A DNA stretch of 64,000 nucleotides, taken from positions 125,256,125 through 125,320,124 of the forward strand of contig NC_133897.1 of the NCBI RefSeq assembly GCF_964199755.1, written 5' to 3'. The translations under genes and the position numbers were made by a program. Shown piece after piece: positions 50,891-63,234 of the stretch. The notes under the pieces were generated by a model. That model had not been told where the DNA came from, ran no database searches, and saw only the letters and a list, made by a program, of their open reading frames with translations. The stretch is from Larus michahellis (taxonomy: Eukaryota; Chordata; Aves; Charadriiformes; Laridae). Each line of letters starts with the position of its first letter. Position 1 is the stretch's first letter.

Positions 50891-53029
50891 ACAGGAATCT
50901 AGAGTAACTGCCTACAATGCACTGGCAAAAAAGATAAAACTCTCAATTAATGACTAGACAAAGACTGGTGATCCAGAAATGGCCAATGCCTGCAAAATGC
51001 TATGAAGATACTTAAAAACACGAAGAAAATATTTACATACAATTATTACTGTTATCCAAGTTATCTGCCCTGCTTGGAAATATCCAGAATCCTTGAACTA
51101 ATAGGTCATATTATGTCAACTCACAAACAAATTATTCTAGAGCCTTGGATTCTTTTAAAATAAATTGAAAAATAATATTGCAACAAATTCAAATAAAAGA
51201 TTGATTTTTTTTCAAGGAATGCATTTTGTTGACTAATTTTGACAAAACTTAACCTGGAGCTTTTAGACATGGAAAAAAGAATGTTCTTTTAATTGTAAGT
51301 GCAGAACCATAAAGTCAAAATAAATAAAACAGAATAAGATCTTCCAGTAACAGCAAATCTTTAGCATTTCCTATTGTCAGTTTTCTTAAAATACTATGTA
51401 ATATGTTTTCTGCATTATGTCTGATGCCATATATTGTGAATAAGACATTATTATTACAGACAGTATTGCAGACATCCACATAATATACAATATTCATCAT
51501 ATATAATATCGTGCATCTATAGACAGTATGGAAGTTGCCTGCACCAATAGCAAAAATGTGCAAAAGTCATACTACATTATCCATGAATGTTGGAAAAGAA
51601 AATAAATACTGTAAATAACTGTTTTCACAATCACTCTTCAAATATTATTTGAGACATAGGAGTGGTTACCATCCATAGAAAATAAAGTAGGGAAAATTCA
51701 AAGTAGATTTTAAGCAAAGGTCAACACAGAATATGGAAATACTAAACACAGAAATACATAAGCATTAGTATTTACAGAGAGATAGATTTAAATCTTTATT
51801 TAAAAAATGTCATTAACACTATACTACGTTCCTATGACCAGACCATGGTGACATCATAAAGAATTGCCTTTTTAAGTCAGTGCCAGGTCCCCCTTTTATT
51901 CTGTCACCAGAGGGATTTTTTCCACGTTTTACTATTCACAGAAAGGCTTTGATTTTTTGCACTAAATTAATAGTAGATTTCAGCATGCCTGGGAGACCAA
52001 CATTACACACTTCAGGGGAAGGTTTAACGTATTCCAAAGGCTTGAAATGTGATCTTAATCTCGTAGTGTTGTAGTGTTAGCTTTCTTCCTTTACATCAAC
52101 TAACTTTTCACAGCCTGTCTGTGTGATGGGAGAACGGCAGCGTGCGGGGGGACGCAGACCTGTCTGTACAGAGCAGAGCTGGGTTTGAGGTGATCACCTC
52201 TGGGTCTGGAATCACAGCAACTCCATAGACGCAGAGCTCTGAACATTAGTTTGTACAGCAGGTTCAACATAAATTTCGCAGCAAAGAAAGCTGAGAAGCA
52301 GCCAAGGAAATACTAAAGCCACCGTAGATCCGGCTTACAGGTTTAGCCTCTCAAAAAGCTCAAAAACCCCCTCAACTGTCAAGCTCAGCACTGCTAGAGC
52401 TATAGGGCTGGGTACCTCAGCCAAAGGTAGCTTGAGCTGAAGTAGTATTTTTGAGTAAAATGTAAACGTGTTTTTAGATCTTAAAATTAGAAATCTTTCT
52501 GTGTTACACGCAAAACAAATCTTTTTGACTTTTTAATTCCTTACAGAAGATTTAATTCAGTGGAGTAGAATTAATGCCGAAAAAACCCCAACGTTTATGA
52601 GCACCCTTCATTGATTAGCAGGATTGCTATTTTCATCCTCATTATCAACAGAAGTCAGTTTACAAAATGCCATTTATAATTTTTTCAGAAAACATTGCTG
52701 TACTTCCTTACAGCTTGTTTTTTGGACCGACCTGATTTCTTTTGCTGAACACTTGGAAATAATACTGTATGGATTTGATTGCTGGAGTTTATGAATGGCT
52801 GAAGACTGCCATTTGATTAAATAACAAACAGAATTTTCAGTGCCTCTAAGCTAACATGCAGCAACAGTATAGGACCACTTTAGCTTTTCATGCTAAAATT
52901 AAAATGAATATAATACTCATAATTTTCCATTTTTTGGCAGGGAAACTAAAACCACAATTTCACACACACAAAAACCCCACAAAAACAAACCAAAGCAAAA
53001 AATCCCTATAGGAGCACTCCTGACACTGT
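50891..53029. other. Former intron with a GC-richer patch
   Basis: The segment 52110-52440 is richer in G+C and contains several CpG sites (for example near GAACGGCAGCGTGCGGGGGG). No exon, LTR terminus or CR1 tail was identified in it. The rest is AT-rich. Confidence 0.4.
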
Positions 53030-53190
53030 TAAACCTTGTTGAAATTGTACTGCATTAAGAAAATGTCTAGCAAAACCGAAGTATTGTCTCTGTTCTGCAA
53101 GGAGGAGGTCCTGTTGAAAAATAAACAAATTTTCTTTTTTTTTTTCGAGGATGTTCTTTATGGTTTCTTGCTTATGTGGTAAAACCATGG
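53030..53190 (-). pseudogene. PXDNL: PXDNL-like exon: linker between Ig domains and peroxidase domain
   Basis: The minus-strand frame reads ETIKNILEKKKENLF, then QQDLL, and FARHFLNAVQFQQGLTV. From memory of human PXDNL, the linker reads roughly VDSAINSTRRHLF, SDLLAQF and a later helix ending V-KQGLTV. The first part aligns without gaps (T-I/V-...-L-F), DLL is kept, and the last five residues QGLTV are identical. A tract of eleven A in the middle marks a likely expansion. The position between the Ig pieces (56.9 kb) and the peroxidase exon (50.9 kb) is exactly as expected. The following stop (GVLL then TAG) is close behind, where a donor should lie (CAAG|GTTTAA possible). Confidence 0.5.
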
Positions 53191-54574
53191 GATATGAATT
53201 TTCTGTAGATTGGCTCATCGTGGCTCACCACACAAAGAAGCAACAGGGGAAACAACTGGGAAATTCCTAAGTAGTAAAAACATGTTTCCTGGCTTTGCTC
53301 AGCATCAGATATTGCAACTAACAAAACAAACAAACAAACCTAAACACAAAACCAACCAACAAAAACCCAAAAAAAACACCCCAAAAATATACACACACCC
53401 CAAAAAAACCTCCAAACCTGAATGGCTGCAGCTCACTTCTGACTTCTAAAAGGGAAAAATAGATTTTTGACTGTCATATTAAAGTATTGCTTTTGCAGTT
53501 CAAGAAAGAGACAAGAAGTAAACAGAACAGAACTGAGCAATTTCTGTGAGCAGAGACAAAACAAATTCTTACTGTGGAAACAAATTTCTTCTTATCGAGT
53601 TAATTGCAGTAGCAAACCTGCTGGATGACATAAAGAATGAATGATTCAACATAGTTATCACTTCCTTGTACATCTTGTGCTACTGCAAAAACAATTTCAC
53701 AGTTTGAACAATTTATCACTTTAAAAATTTTGTATTTTGTGTGACATAAACAGCACTTCTACACTCTCAAAGAAAAGCAAGTCTGAGAAGAACAAGGAAA
53801 TTTCAAAATCTCTTATCAATAAATAGAGAATGAATCTTTGGTATAAAAACCCAGAAGAATTCTCATGGACATGGTAGACTGAGAGTCTTTTTAACCTTAC
53901 ATAACTAATTCAGGTTTGTTTATCAGTGATAGACAGCTATCAGCATTATTGATTTTCCTGAAACAAATTCCCCTCCATCTTTTTGGAGAACTCGTAGCTG
54001 TATTGCATGCAGCTCTAGAACCTCAGTACAATATAATAAACAACAATTTTGAATCAATTCAAGGCTTCTGCACAAGTATCTCAGAAAACACTTTAAAAAA
54101 ACCTCCAGAAGACTTTTTTTTTGAGAAAGCAGTGCATTTATTATGGAGCAGACAAACTGGTAAGCTCTGCATTGCTGAAGATGAGGAAACTGTGTTCAAG
54201 GAACAGAGAAAATGACTTCTGAAAATGAGACATCTGGGTTTACAGAAATGAAGCAGTTCTTAAACACTTCTACAATCCTTAGGAGAGACTCAACACCCTA
54301 AGAGATAAAAAAAAAAACACATAAAATCTGTCAAAATACACGTTTCCGCCTCCCAGTTTCTTTTTGCTTTTATCAATATCCAAGGACTATAGCTGTGTAG
54401 TACAATGTAAAAAATGAAATGGCAAAAAAATATTTTTCCTTTTTCTTTTAAGGAGATGTACAGAATGTACCAAGTTTTTCTGCAAACATTATGAAAAATG
54501 CAGATATAGAGACAACGAAAGAATCTAAAAACCCAAGTGGCCCTGTAATATCCCCATCTCTCTGACATAAAAAA
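53191..54574. other. Former intron with an A/C-rich simple repeat
   Basis: At 53318-53420 a long CAAA/ACCA-rich low-complexity tract (AACAAACAAACAAACC and variants) is present. A 99-codon plus-strand frame at 53916-54215 has no recognisable similarity and is not called. Confidence 0.45.
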
Positions 54575-54785
54575 ATACAAGAACCTCTGTATGAGTCAAA
54601 CCAAAGACTCATCCCACCCAGTGCTTTTTTTTATTTTTTTCCCAGCAGTGGGTTATAGATCTTGTCTGGAACAAAGGAAATGTAAAGGGTTACTACCTCA
54701 GAATACATTGCCAAGCTCCTGTAATTTGCCGCTCAGAAACTTCTTGACACAGAGATTTATATTCCATAGCCTGATTTGATTTCTT
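54575..54785 (+). repeat. Old CR1 LINE 3'-UTR-like fragment
   Basis: The sequence GAGTCAAACCAAAGACTCAT-CCCACCCAGTG, then CAGCAGTGG and, about 70 bases later, CCAAGCTCCTGTAATTTGCC and GCTCAGAAACTTCTTGACACAGAG, follows the layout of the 3' UTR of old sauropsid CR1 subfamilies. In those the order is CAAACCAAAGRYYCATCTAGCCCAGT, CAGTGGCCAA, CAGCAGTTTG-GGCTCAGGGACTTCCTGAGCCAGAG. Divergence is high. I rely on memory of the consensus, so this is a moderate call. Confidence 0.45.
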
Positions 54786-56899
54786 TGACATGAAGAGATC
54801 CAACTGCTCTGTGATGCCTGGAAAATTTTGAGAATTCATTCATCCTGTTGCAAGAAGTCCTACAGCTTAACTACAGACCAGCTTATTTAGATAATTTAGA
54901 CTTTTTCCACTGCGCATGCAGAAAAATTCTTATTCTCTGCTCTTTCCTTTCTTTCCAATCAGTCTATACTGAGTTACATGTACATCTTACAAACATGAAA
55001 ATACACTGTATACCATGGAGACTCCTTATAAAGTGACATGAAATGTTGCTCTGAAGAAGTCCAAGAGCAAACCATATGAAGGGCACAATGCTATGCAAAG
55101 CAAAGCCATAAGCAGCATATTCCAATTTGCCTTTGATTCCTTTAGCCATTAACTTATTGTTAAGATGTAATTTGTAGAACTGAATGAATGGAGAGTTCAG
55201 CACACATGGTGAGATTATTAAAGCACATTCAGAAAAGTGTCCATTACAATAGCCTCATGTTTTGAATCTTATTACAGTAGTGATCTTCGAATGGAAGAAA
55301 AAAAAAATCTATGTCCTAGTATATAAAGTATGAAAACAAAATTGAGGAAAAGGTTTCCCTTGTAAAATACAAACCTCTTTCACTTGAGGAGAGAAAGTAG
55401 ATACACTATACACTGTTGTATATACAGTATGCTAAGGCCTTTTTATTGACTCAGAAAAGGATTGATACAATAATTGTGGTACACATGCCAGCAATATCCT
55501 TTTTTGTTCTACAGTGAGATTTTTTTTCATCATATAATGCCCATTTGTCTGTATTGTACCTGTATCTTTCATCACTCTGTGACTTTCAGGAAATCTTTGA
55601 AGACTTTTAAATGGTGTTTGTTTGCTTATTAAGCACCCTTAAGTTTAAAACACCTTTCCATCTTGCCTTTAATGTTAAAGTTTGTTTTCCAAAGATTTTC
55701 CTAGCATACATCCGTTGAAAATTACAGCTTGGAGTTATACGACAGATCTATGTATTGAGGTCTTTAGATTTTTTGATAGAAATGCACAAGTACTTCAACT
55801 ACGCTAGAAACGTGTCATAACTTGAATTTATGCCTATAGGAGTTCTACAAGGTGACTGCGTTAAGAATTTGTCATTTACTTCAAAAGATGTTTACTTGCA
55901 AAACAGTACATGCCTGGCTATCTGCTATAATAATATAAGGATCTGAAGACAGCTGCAAACTCTTTTTATATGACTTTAGCAGTCAAAAGTACTTTTGACA
56001 AAAATAGACATTTTAATTCCATCTCCAGTGAATGAAGAGAGACAAGCATCTTTTACTATAAGGGGGAATATCACTTTATCTTGCTCAATCCACCATTGGT
56101 GATTGAACCTAGACAGTTATTTTAAGATAAAAGTAGTTTATGAAGCTAAAGTGAGATGAAAACCTCCTTGCACATTAGTACTATTTGTTAATATTACTAA
56201 CTGTAGTAAGCTGTAATCTTCCCAGAGACTGAATATTCTGACAAATCACGACTGATTTTGTAGTGACTGAATCAGTTGATTCCATTCTGATTCTTCTGAT
56301 CATTTTACATTTTCCATATTGACACCAGAGTAATAATCAGGAATAGCTAATGAAAATTTAACTTGAAGTATTGAGCTCTGTAAGTAAGCAAATTCTCAGC
56401 AATCTTGAATTGTGTTTCATACGAACACTTGAAAATGTCTCTCAAGTTTGTGGAAGATGGATCAAGCTAGGAGATAGACTCAAAGGCTATGCCTGTACCT
56501 TCTTTTGCAGGCACTGTGATTTCAGTATCAATGTTACCAAAATTAAAAATCTGCGTAGTTCAAGTATGCAACCCCGATTCACATGCCTTTTTCAGAAGTT
56601 GTTAAAAAAAATGTTTTAGAACCTTCCTTAGTGGACCTTCAAATCTAGAAATAATTCTAGTCTAATAAAACAGTTTAAAAACAAGTCTTAGTAAAATATC
56701 TATCAATGTATTAGTAGAACAGCTTATCAACTGGCAATAAGTGAGAGTCATTTCAGTAGCAGACAAAACTGTGACTGCTTAAAAAACTTAATTACTAAAT
56801 AAAGCATGGAAACGTTCATGGGATTAATACTTTTCCTGAATTAAATTACCCTCTCCCTGGTACTTAATATTATAACATATATTAGCAGGAGAGGGGCAC
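54786..56899. other. AT-rich former intron, nothing recognised
   Basis: No exon, RNA gene or transposon was supported. Confidence 0.4.
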
Positions 56900-57009
56900 A
56901 TAAGGCATAAGCTTGCAACAGACTTGAGACACACTCGTATCTTGTACACTTGTACACTGATTGTAAGGTTGCCCTCAGAGTTTACAAAGGAGCTTGCTGC
57001 TTTTCGTAA
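56900..57009 (-). pseudogene. PXDNL: PXDNL-like exon: second half of fourth Ig domain
   Basis: After a good minus-strand acceptor (GGTATTCCAG, exon from 57009) the frame reads LRKAASSFVNSEGNLTISVQ and then VYKIRVC. This fits the second half of an I-set Ig domain, where peroxidasins have SGKFHV-x-EG-LTI-x9-GRYEC. S-EG-LTI and R-x-C are kept; the D-G-Y part is degraded. It lies about 300 bases downstream of the first half of the same domain. Alone the match is weak; with the neighbour and the order it is plausible. Confidence 0.42.
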
Positions 57010-57306
57010 CTGGAATACCAGCCCACAAATAAAACCAGACAAAAACTAAGTACAGTTTACCAAATTCTTTCATAAAAGATATTTCAGGAAAAAAAATCAT
57101 ATTAAACCATTCCAAATCCTATGTTAAACAGAACATCTCTTGCAAGCACTTCTCAGATTTTAAGGGAAGTGGTGAAAGAGAAGGGCTAGGCTGACTTCAT
57201 CAACAGACAATACGACGCAGTACGCCTATCGTTCCTTTCCATTCTCACTGATATGTTAACCCCTATGCTTTATGTGCACATTGTAATTGCAATCCTGACT
57301 GCTCAC

Positions 57307-57388
57307 CTGTAAGCAACGATGGTCCATGTCCTCCCCAAGGAATGTCTGTGTTCTTTCCAACTTCTACACGAGTGAACAGTCTTGACAC
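57307..57388 (-). pseudogene. PXDNL: PXDNL-like exon: first half of fourth Ig domain
   Basis: The minus strand encodes SRLFTRVEVGKNTDIPWGGH, then GPSLLT, ending at a good donor ACAG|GTGAGC (57307/57306). The VEVGKN motif is identical to the start of the fourth Ig domain as I recall it in human PXDNL, where a Cys follows (I-S-C). Here that disulfide Cys is Trp (TGG), and about six codons before VEVG appear deleted. In peroxidasins the Ig domains bind matrix partners. The short length is the main uncertainty. Confidence 0.5.
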
Positions 57389-58359
57389 TTGTGTTTATTG
57401 TGAACGATAAATACATGCAGGAATGCAGAGTTAAAGAAAAAAAGCTTTTTTTATGTGAATGTCATCTCTTAGCATATCTAAAGACACCCTTGTCTAAATA
57501 CTGATTATCTTTGCTATGGACCAAATTGAATAATCCAGAGCAGCTCATGAGCTAGTGTAAGTTGTAACAGCAATGTTGATCTCAAAAACTATGCCAGAAA
57601 AATTTACAGCAGCCTAGCAAAATTATTGGAATGACCAAATGACCACACCACATTGAAATAAGACATAGGAAAATGAGAGAAGTCACACATCTTATGGAGG
57701 TGTCTTTCCAGTCAAATTACTATCACAATATCTATTCTATTTATTGTCATCTGAGCCTTGCCTCCTCAAACATCACATAAAGTCCCCACGCGCGCTGTGT
57801 AAGGTTTCAGTATGCAACACAACTCTGTATCCATTGTGTGGAAGTCAGCTTCTTACAGCATATTAAAGGACTGAGAAAAAAATCATGGCAAGCTATACTC
57901 ATAAATCACTCTGTATTTAATAATTTGGGAGGCTATATATAAAAATGGTTTATTTAATATGTTGTAAGTTTTGCTTTCACCACTTCTACATCATTATATT
58001 TTGACAAATAACAGGACAGTTTAGCCACATTATCAAGAAAAAACTAACATAGACCTTATGGAGTTCTTGATTACTCTCATTAATGCCAGGTTCAAGATGA
58101 CTTGCATTCATAATTCACTCTTACTGACTAAAAAGATCCAGCCCAATAAAGAAGAAATTGAAAGGCTATTCAATCCAGTGAATTGTTAAATCAGCTTTTC
58201 ATCCCTAGAAAAAATTGAACAGCTTAATTTTAGAGACCACATTGTGTAGCAAGTGATGGTTTTTTAAGCACTTTACGCTGTGTGCTTCAATATTCATGAT
58301 GTAATGAGTTGTCACTTGATGATGCTGATGGGTTTTATTGCTGGGTGACATCTTGGAGA

Positions 58360-58500
58360 TCACCACCTGTGGTGAAGGAGAACAGTAAGAGAATCTAGAT
58401 GTAGAATCACATAATCAAAGTATTTGCTTTTATTTACGCTTTTCCATTCACTTAGTGTGTCGCAGACCAAGATGGAATCATGGCTAACACAGAGGAAGAA
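58360..58500 (-). pseudogene. Weak candidate for an upstream Ig exon of the PXDNL-like gene
   Basis: A minus-strand frame reads FLCVSHDSILVCDTLSEWKS and later VILHLDSLTVLLHH, then a possible donor CACAG|GTGGTG. The spacing Cys...Trp...L-x-x-SLTV is loosely that of an Ig domain, and the position upstream of the fourth Ig domain would suit the third. Identity is low. Note that the opposite strand also has an open, spliceable-looking segment here (acceptor TTCACTTAG, donor CAACCAG|GTACAG at about 58456-58540), so either reading may be chance. Confidence 0.15.
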
Positions 58501-59689
58501 AGAAGTGCAGAGGATGTTGTTCATCTGCACAGTCAACCAGGTACAGTCTGTGTAGAGCATCCAAGTTTGAGTCCCAGTGGTCCCCTTATTAAAATAAACT
58601 GTTCTTCACTCAGCCTGAAAACATAGTGGGAATTCTAATGATTAATGGAAGTCATTAGAATCTGCATTATAAAAATGTAATCAGATCTTATTATAAATCC
58701 AACTCTTGTTTGAGAATTGCATGGAGATTTTAAGTAATCCTACCAGCAAGAATTGAATAAAGTTAGCTAGCTTCTAAAAATATATCCAAGAAATTAAATA
58801 CAAAATCATTTACTAAACAAATAATTCTGGCTATATAATCATTCTGTGATTAGTTCCACTACATAGACTTGGAAAATCACAAGATTCAAAAAACTAATAT
58901 TCAATGTATTGAGTTGCTCATTAATTAGATGTTCTATTGGAAAGTAAGCCCCCATCCCAGGAGTTATTTTCTAGTTTAAACTAAAATTGTCAAGCAATTT
59001 ACCATAACACTTAATTGCTATTTAGCCAGGCCAAATTCTGAGGTACTGAACCCCTGCAATTCCCAAAGCTTTCAATGGCAGATTGTGACCCACTGTGCAA
59101 TTCACTACATAGCTACAAACGGGTTATACATCCTTGTGTTCAACAAGAGAAAACAGTGCCAAAGCGTTACAAGGCTGATATGATCTTATTTTATAAACAC
59201 TTCTTTAGAAGTATTCACTCTAAAAAGAAATCATATATAGTAATGTTGCAATAAAAAATAAGTTTTGTTCTTAAGCATTAATGCTTGTTATTATTTGTAT
59301 AACAAAACCGATTAAGGTAAACCTCAATAATATAGTAAAGTTTAATAAATGACACAGTATCCCAGTACAGAATAACGCACAGTTCAAGGGAAATTAAGAA
59401 AAGGAGGAGAAAACGATGGACACAGTACAGGGGGGTGTGGAGCACAATTGAAAGGGTCATGTTATCTTTATTTCTTTAATATATGTATTGAACATTGCTC
59501 TTCCATATAAAAGACGTTGCCTCTTTTCCTCTTCGGTGCTTTGTGATAGAATGTGAAAGACAATTTGAATGGGCAAGCAAAGTCCTATAAAGTAACTCAG
59601 TGAAAGAATTCCAGGCACTGTGACATTTATGCAGAAAATGGGTAATTGTCAGTGAATGTCTTTATGCATTTATGAAGACAAAATGAGAA

Positions 59690-60044
59690 TACAGACAGAA
59701 CAATGGAATCCACAGTGGAATATTCCGTACCATAGACATCATGCTCAGTGTATAAACGGGGGTTGGCCAGGGAGGAGAAATCCACATTCACTGCTCAGAA
59801 CAGTGCCAATTCACCGCGGAGTAAGAATAACTTGTGTCATTATTATTATTGTTATTTTCCTTTTCTGTTATTGTTTTATTAAATTGTCTTTATCTCAACC
59901 CACAAGGCTGGTTTTTTGGTTTGTTTTTTTTTTTTTTTCCCTTTCCCCTTCTTTTCTCCCTCTTCTCCCCAACTTTCTCAGGGGAAGATGGGGTAAGAAA
60001 GTGGCTGCATGGTCCTAGTTGCTGGCTGGGGCTAAACCTTGACA
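59690..60044 (+). mobile_element. 5'-truncated or diverged avian ERVL-type LTR
   Basis: The plus strand has the landmarks of the LTR family seen on the minus strand at 46124-46700: GGAATATTCCGTACCATAGA and CATCATGCTCAGTGTATAAA (TATA box), then a TTATTATTATT tract, TATTAAATTGTCTTTATCTC and AACCCACAAG near the polyadenylation site, and an end of GGGGCTAAACCTTGACA. The first 150-200 bases of the family are absent or unrecognisable. The CTGTG after the end also occurs at 59618-59622, but the sequence following that copy does not look like an LTR start, so I do not claim a target duplication. Confidence 0.8.
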
Positions 60045-61649
60045 CTGTGTTATAAAAAAAATATCTGACTGTGAATTATCAGTGCCTGTCTGCTAAACAG
60101 GCTTTCAAAAATAAAGCACTTTACTGAATGTGATTCTAGACTTTAATTACTTTACCTTTCTATTGTTTTTCCCTGACGATGATCTTTGATGCACAGAGTA
60201 ATGGTTGTTCCTAAAATGCAGATTTTCATGCCTCAGCACCAGTGAAACACTTAAGTGTTGAATCATTTTAATCTGAATTTTCTAGTATTTGATTTCAGAA
60301 ACAGTAAAGAAATCTTGTACAGCATTTTAAACCCAGGGTATCAAGGTACCTACTCACCTTATTTTCCTGTTGGTTCTTTCTCTGCCAATGTGCAATGGAC
60401 ACTATCTAGTAACCACATCTAATTGTTTCAGAAATCTGTAGTAAAATCTTCGCAAGGTTAATGGCTACAAGTTTGGATTTATATATTTTAATGGCACCAG
60501 TTTCGTATGTCTGTGAACAAAAAGAGTACATTTACTACAGAAACATTCAGATAGCCTGTAAAGGCTTAACTCCCTAGAGAGTAATAGCTATTTATAATTC
60601 TTCCCCCATAAGAGCTATCCTATAAAATGAATTACTGTTAATTATGGTATCACAAACAAAAGACACTAATATTGTGCCAGAGCTGTTCAGCAATGGGAAT
60701 ATATCATCAACTGTAATGAGACTTTTCTCTAAGGTCCTAAGCAGCAATGCTGTCAGTGGATGTTATGGCAGTAGATGTTCTAGAGAATTAATTTGAACTA
60801 CATAAAATACGTGCAACCCCTAATACTGACTACTGAAAGTGAAAAGCAGAGACTAAAATGCAAATGGATTTATCAGTGGCATCTCTCTTATTACTAGCTA
60901 GCTAGTATTCTTGAGAAACCATGTTTCAACTAGGAAAATACTAGAAATTGAAGCGACCTTTAAATTAGAGAGTTTGCCATTTATAACCTGGTGATAACTT
61001 GCCTTTTTCATACCTTTACCAGTTTAAAATCCCACAAGTACTGACTCTGAAACTTTTATAACATCACTTAGAAAAAAGCATTTCTACTACCAATTCTTGT
61101 AAAGAATTAGCATTATTTATATTTATCACAAAGATTTATAGCCTGATTAAAATCAGCCACAGCAATATCCTCCTTGCCATTCTTTGTAAAGATGCACAAT
61201 GGGAATGAATTCTGATTTACAATATTAATTATTCTATGTCATAAAAAACAGTTTATCTGCCTCACACTCTGTACATTTTAATGTGAAATGCTTTACTTTT
61301 TTATTCACTTCTCAGCCAACCTACAGTTTTTACTTCAGTCACTGAAGCAAAATAAAGAAGTACCATAGACACAGAGATGAAGCATCTGCTAAAATGACAA
61401 AAAACCTCCCACAATATCCTAAAAAATGCAATCTGTTTTAGAAGGAAATAAAAGCTGATTTTTGCACACCAGTTGGTTGATTAATGATACAGCTAAAGAA
61501 AATTAAAAAACACAATACATAACAAGTAACAAGGAAACCATAAAGCAAGTTGAAGGACAAGCAGATGGTGACTTCTATCATATTGTTTTAAAGCTGAGAA
61601 ACTACACTTCAGATTCTAACGATGCCAGTGATATACATACTATAGTTAC
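60045..61649. other. AT-rich spacer, nothing recognised
   Basis: No exon, RNA gene or transposon was supported. Confidence 0.4.
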
Positions 61650-61735
61650 CTTAAATCCAGGCAAAAGACCTCAAAATTTAGATACGGGTTATTAAGGTGG
61701 AAATATAATGTTTGATAATTTGGGATGAAGAATGT
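61650..61735 (-). pseudogene. Weak candidate LRR exon of the PXDNL-like gene
   Basis: The minus strand encodes YQTLYFHLNNPYLNFEVFCL then DL, ending at a possible donor TTTAAG|GTAACT (61650/61649). The pattern L-x-L-Y/F-x-H-x-N-x is that of a leucine-rich repeat, and peroxidasins begin with several LRRs encoded by short exons. The location upstream of the Ig pieces fits. No acceptor AG is found at the expected distance and the match is a single repeat, so it may be chance. Confidence 0.22.
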
Positions 61736-62243
61736 GGTCATTCTTTTTTGTGTCAAAAATAACATCTTAAAATGACACAATATTGTATGGTATCTGTTAA
61801 AAACTATCCAGCTAGAAGCAGGTATTATAGATGGTGAAGATAATGAATGACCACACAAAGAATAAGAAAATGAAAATAATAAAATCAATTAGTACACCAC
61901 AACACCTTCAAATCTAGGCTTTATTTTATGAAATGTTAAATAGTCTAATAATATCTATAGCAAGAGTATAAACAGAAGGCTAGATAAGCTTTTGGTGTCT
62001 TTTGCATTATTTTTGTATTTCAAATTTTTAAATATATTTTTATTGCTATTATTTTGACCTTTGTAACATTCCAAGTTTAAAAATAACATAAGGCATGAAT
62101 CATCAAGGATTGTTTTATTAATTAATTGCTTCTTTGATAGAGGACAGTTTTTTCTGCTCAGACTTTTTAACTGCCTTTTTTTCCCCCATAGTCAACAAAA
62201 GCAATATTAACTAATACTATTAAACAATATTTCCTTCCCTTAC
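61736..62243. other. AT-rich spacer, nothing recognised
   Basis: No gene or element was supported. Confidence 0.4.
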
Positions 62244-62310
62244 TGTCATGGTTTAACACCAGTAGGCACCCATACCAACACCCACCCACACTTATTCAAT
62301 TGAAATTACA
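62244..62310 (-). repeat. Terminal fragment of an ERVL-type LTR
   Basis: TGTCATGGTTTAACACCAGT at 62244-62263 is nearly identical to the first bases of the solo LTR at 46124 (TGTCATGGTTTAACCCCAGC). Similarity then fades within about 50 bases. By comparison this is the 3' end of an LTR in minus orientation. No other terminus was found, so it is a fragment or a very diverged copy. Confidence 0.45.
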
Positions 62311-62929
62311 CACACAATAGCAATGGGAGTTGTTTAGGAAACTGATTGTTCTGGTGGTTGGGGAGTTATTCAAAGTCACTGTATAATCACTGCTTTTTGT
62401 GGCAGTGCTGATGTTTAAGATACTTTTCCTTTCTTATCTTTCTCTTGTCTTTCTCATTTCCTTTCTATTATTCTTTGTGGTTTTGTTTTGCAATGAAATT
62501 CAAAATGAAAGGTTTACTTCATTTGCTCAAATAAATCAGTCTCAAAACATGGCTGACCAACTCTGTACATAGTACAATTAAAATAAGTCTCACAAGGTAC
62601 AACAATTCTCAGATTTTCCATTCTGAAGTTGAAACACCATCTGTGACCCTTCTTAGCACTATATTTGCTTTTGTCCTAGCAGTAGCAGCATCAATTTATA
62701 CTCTTTCACAATGCACAAAATGAGAAAATTTGTACTTTTTCTTATTGATCATTCTCAAAACAAGAGTTTTCCTTGCAATTCTCATTACTAGTCTTTAAAA
62801 CTATGTTTGCATACTGCAGTAGAGTATAAAATGGGCTATGTGGGTTACTCAATGTGCTACTGAAAGATGCTCAAAGTAGCACCCCTACATTTTTTAATCC
62901 CTTTAAATTGAAGGACTCAGGATTAGTGT
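62311..62929. other. AT-rich spacer, nothing recognised
   Basis: A CTTTCTYTT-type pyrimidine-rich stretch lies at about 62424-62480. No gene was recognised. Confidence 0.4.
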
Positions 62930-63234
62930 ACAAAGTGGTCTAAAGAGACCCCCCTGGCTTAACTGTGAGCTTCTGAGTCTGCTCAAAACCAAAGAAAAGC
63001 ATAGCAGAGATGGAAAAGTGGATGAATACATGGTGATAACTATAAGGGCACTGCCAGGGCACACAGAGAAGCCGTTAGAAAAGCAAAAGCTCAGCTCACA
63101 TTGAAACTGGCCAGAGCTAAGTTCTTGTAGTTTGGGAAAAACTACAAGAAAGGGTTCTTCAGGTACATAAACAACAGGCAGAAACAGAAGGAAAATACTG
63201 GCCCTCTGTTAAACAGGAGAGGTGAATTAATCAC
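62930..63234 (+). pseudogene. CR1 LINE ORF2 fragment, left part of a split element
   Basis: The plus strand encodes, with frame changes and a TAG, PPWLNCELLSLLKTKEKHSR then EAVRKAKAQLTLKLARAKFL and YKKGFFRYINNRQKQKENTG, ending PLLNRRGELIT. This is the linker between endonuclease and reverse transcriptase of CR1 ORF2, homologous to the start of the copy at 38.1 kb. The sequence is interrupted after GELIT by the LTR at 63235 and resumes after it. Confidence 0.85.

Noticed and set aside
53916..54215. 99-codon plus-strand frame
   Set aside because: No similarity, no splice context, and a run of T and A homopolymers inside it.
59618..60049. CTGTG direct repeat around the LTR at 59.7-60.04 kb as a target duplication
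   Set aside because: The sequence following the upstream CTGTG does not resemble the LTR 5' end, so the 5-bp match is likely chance.
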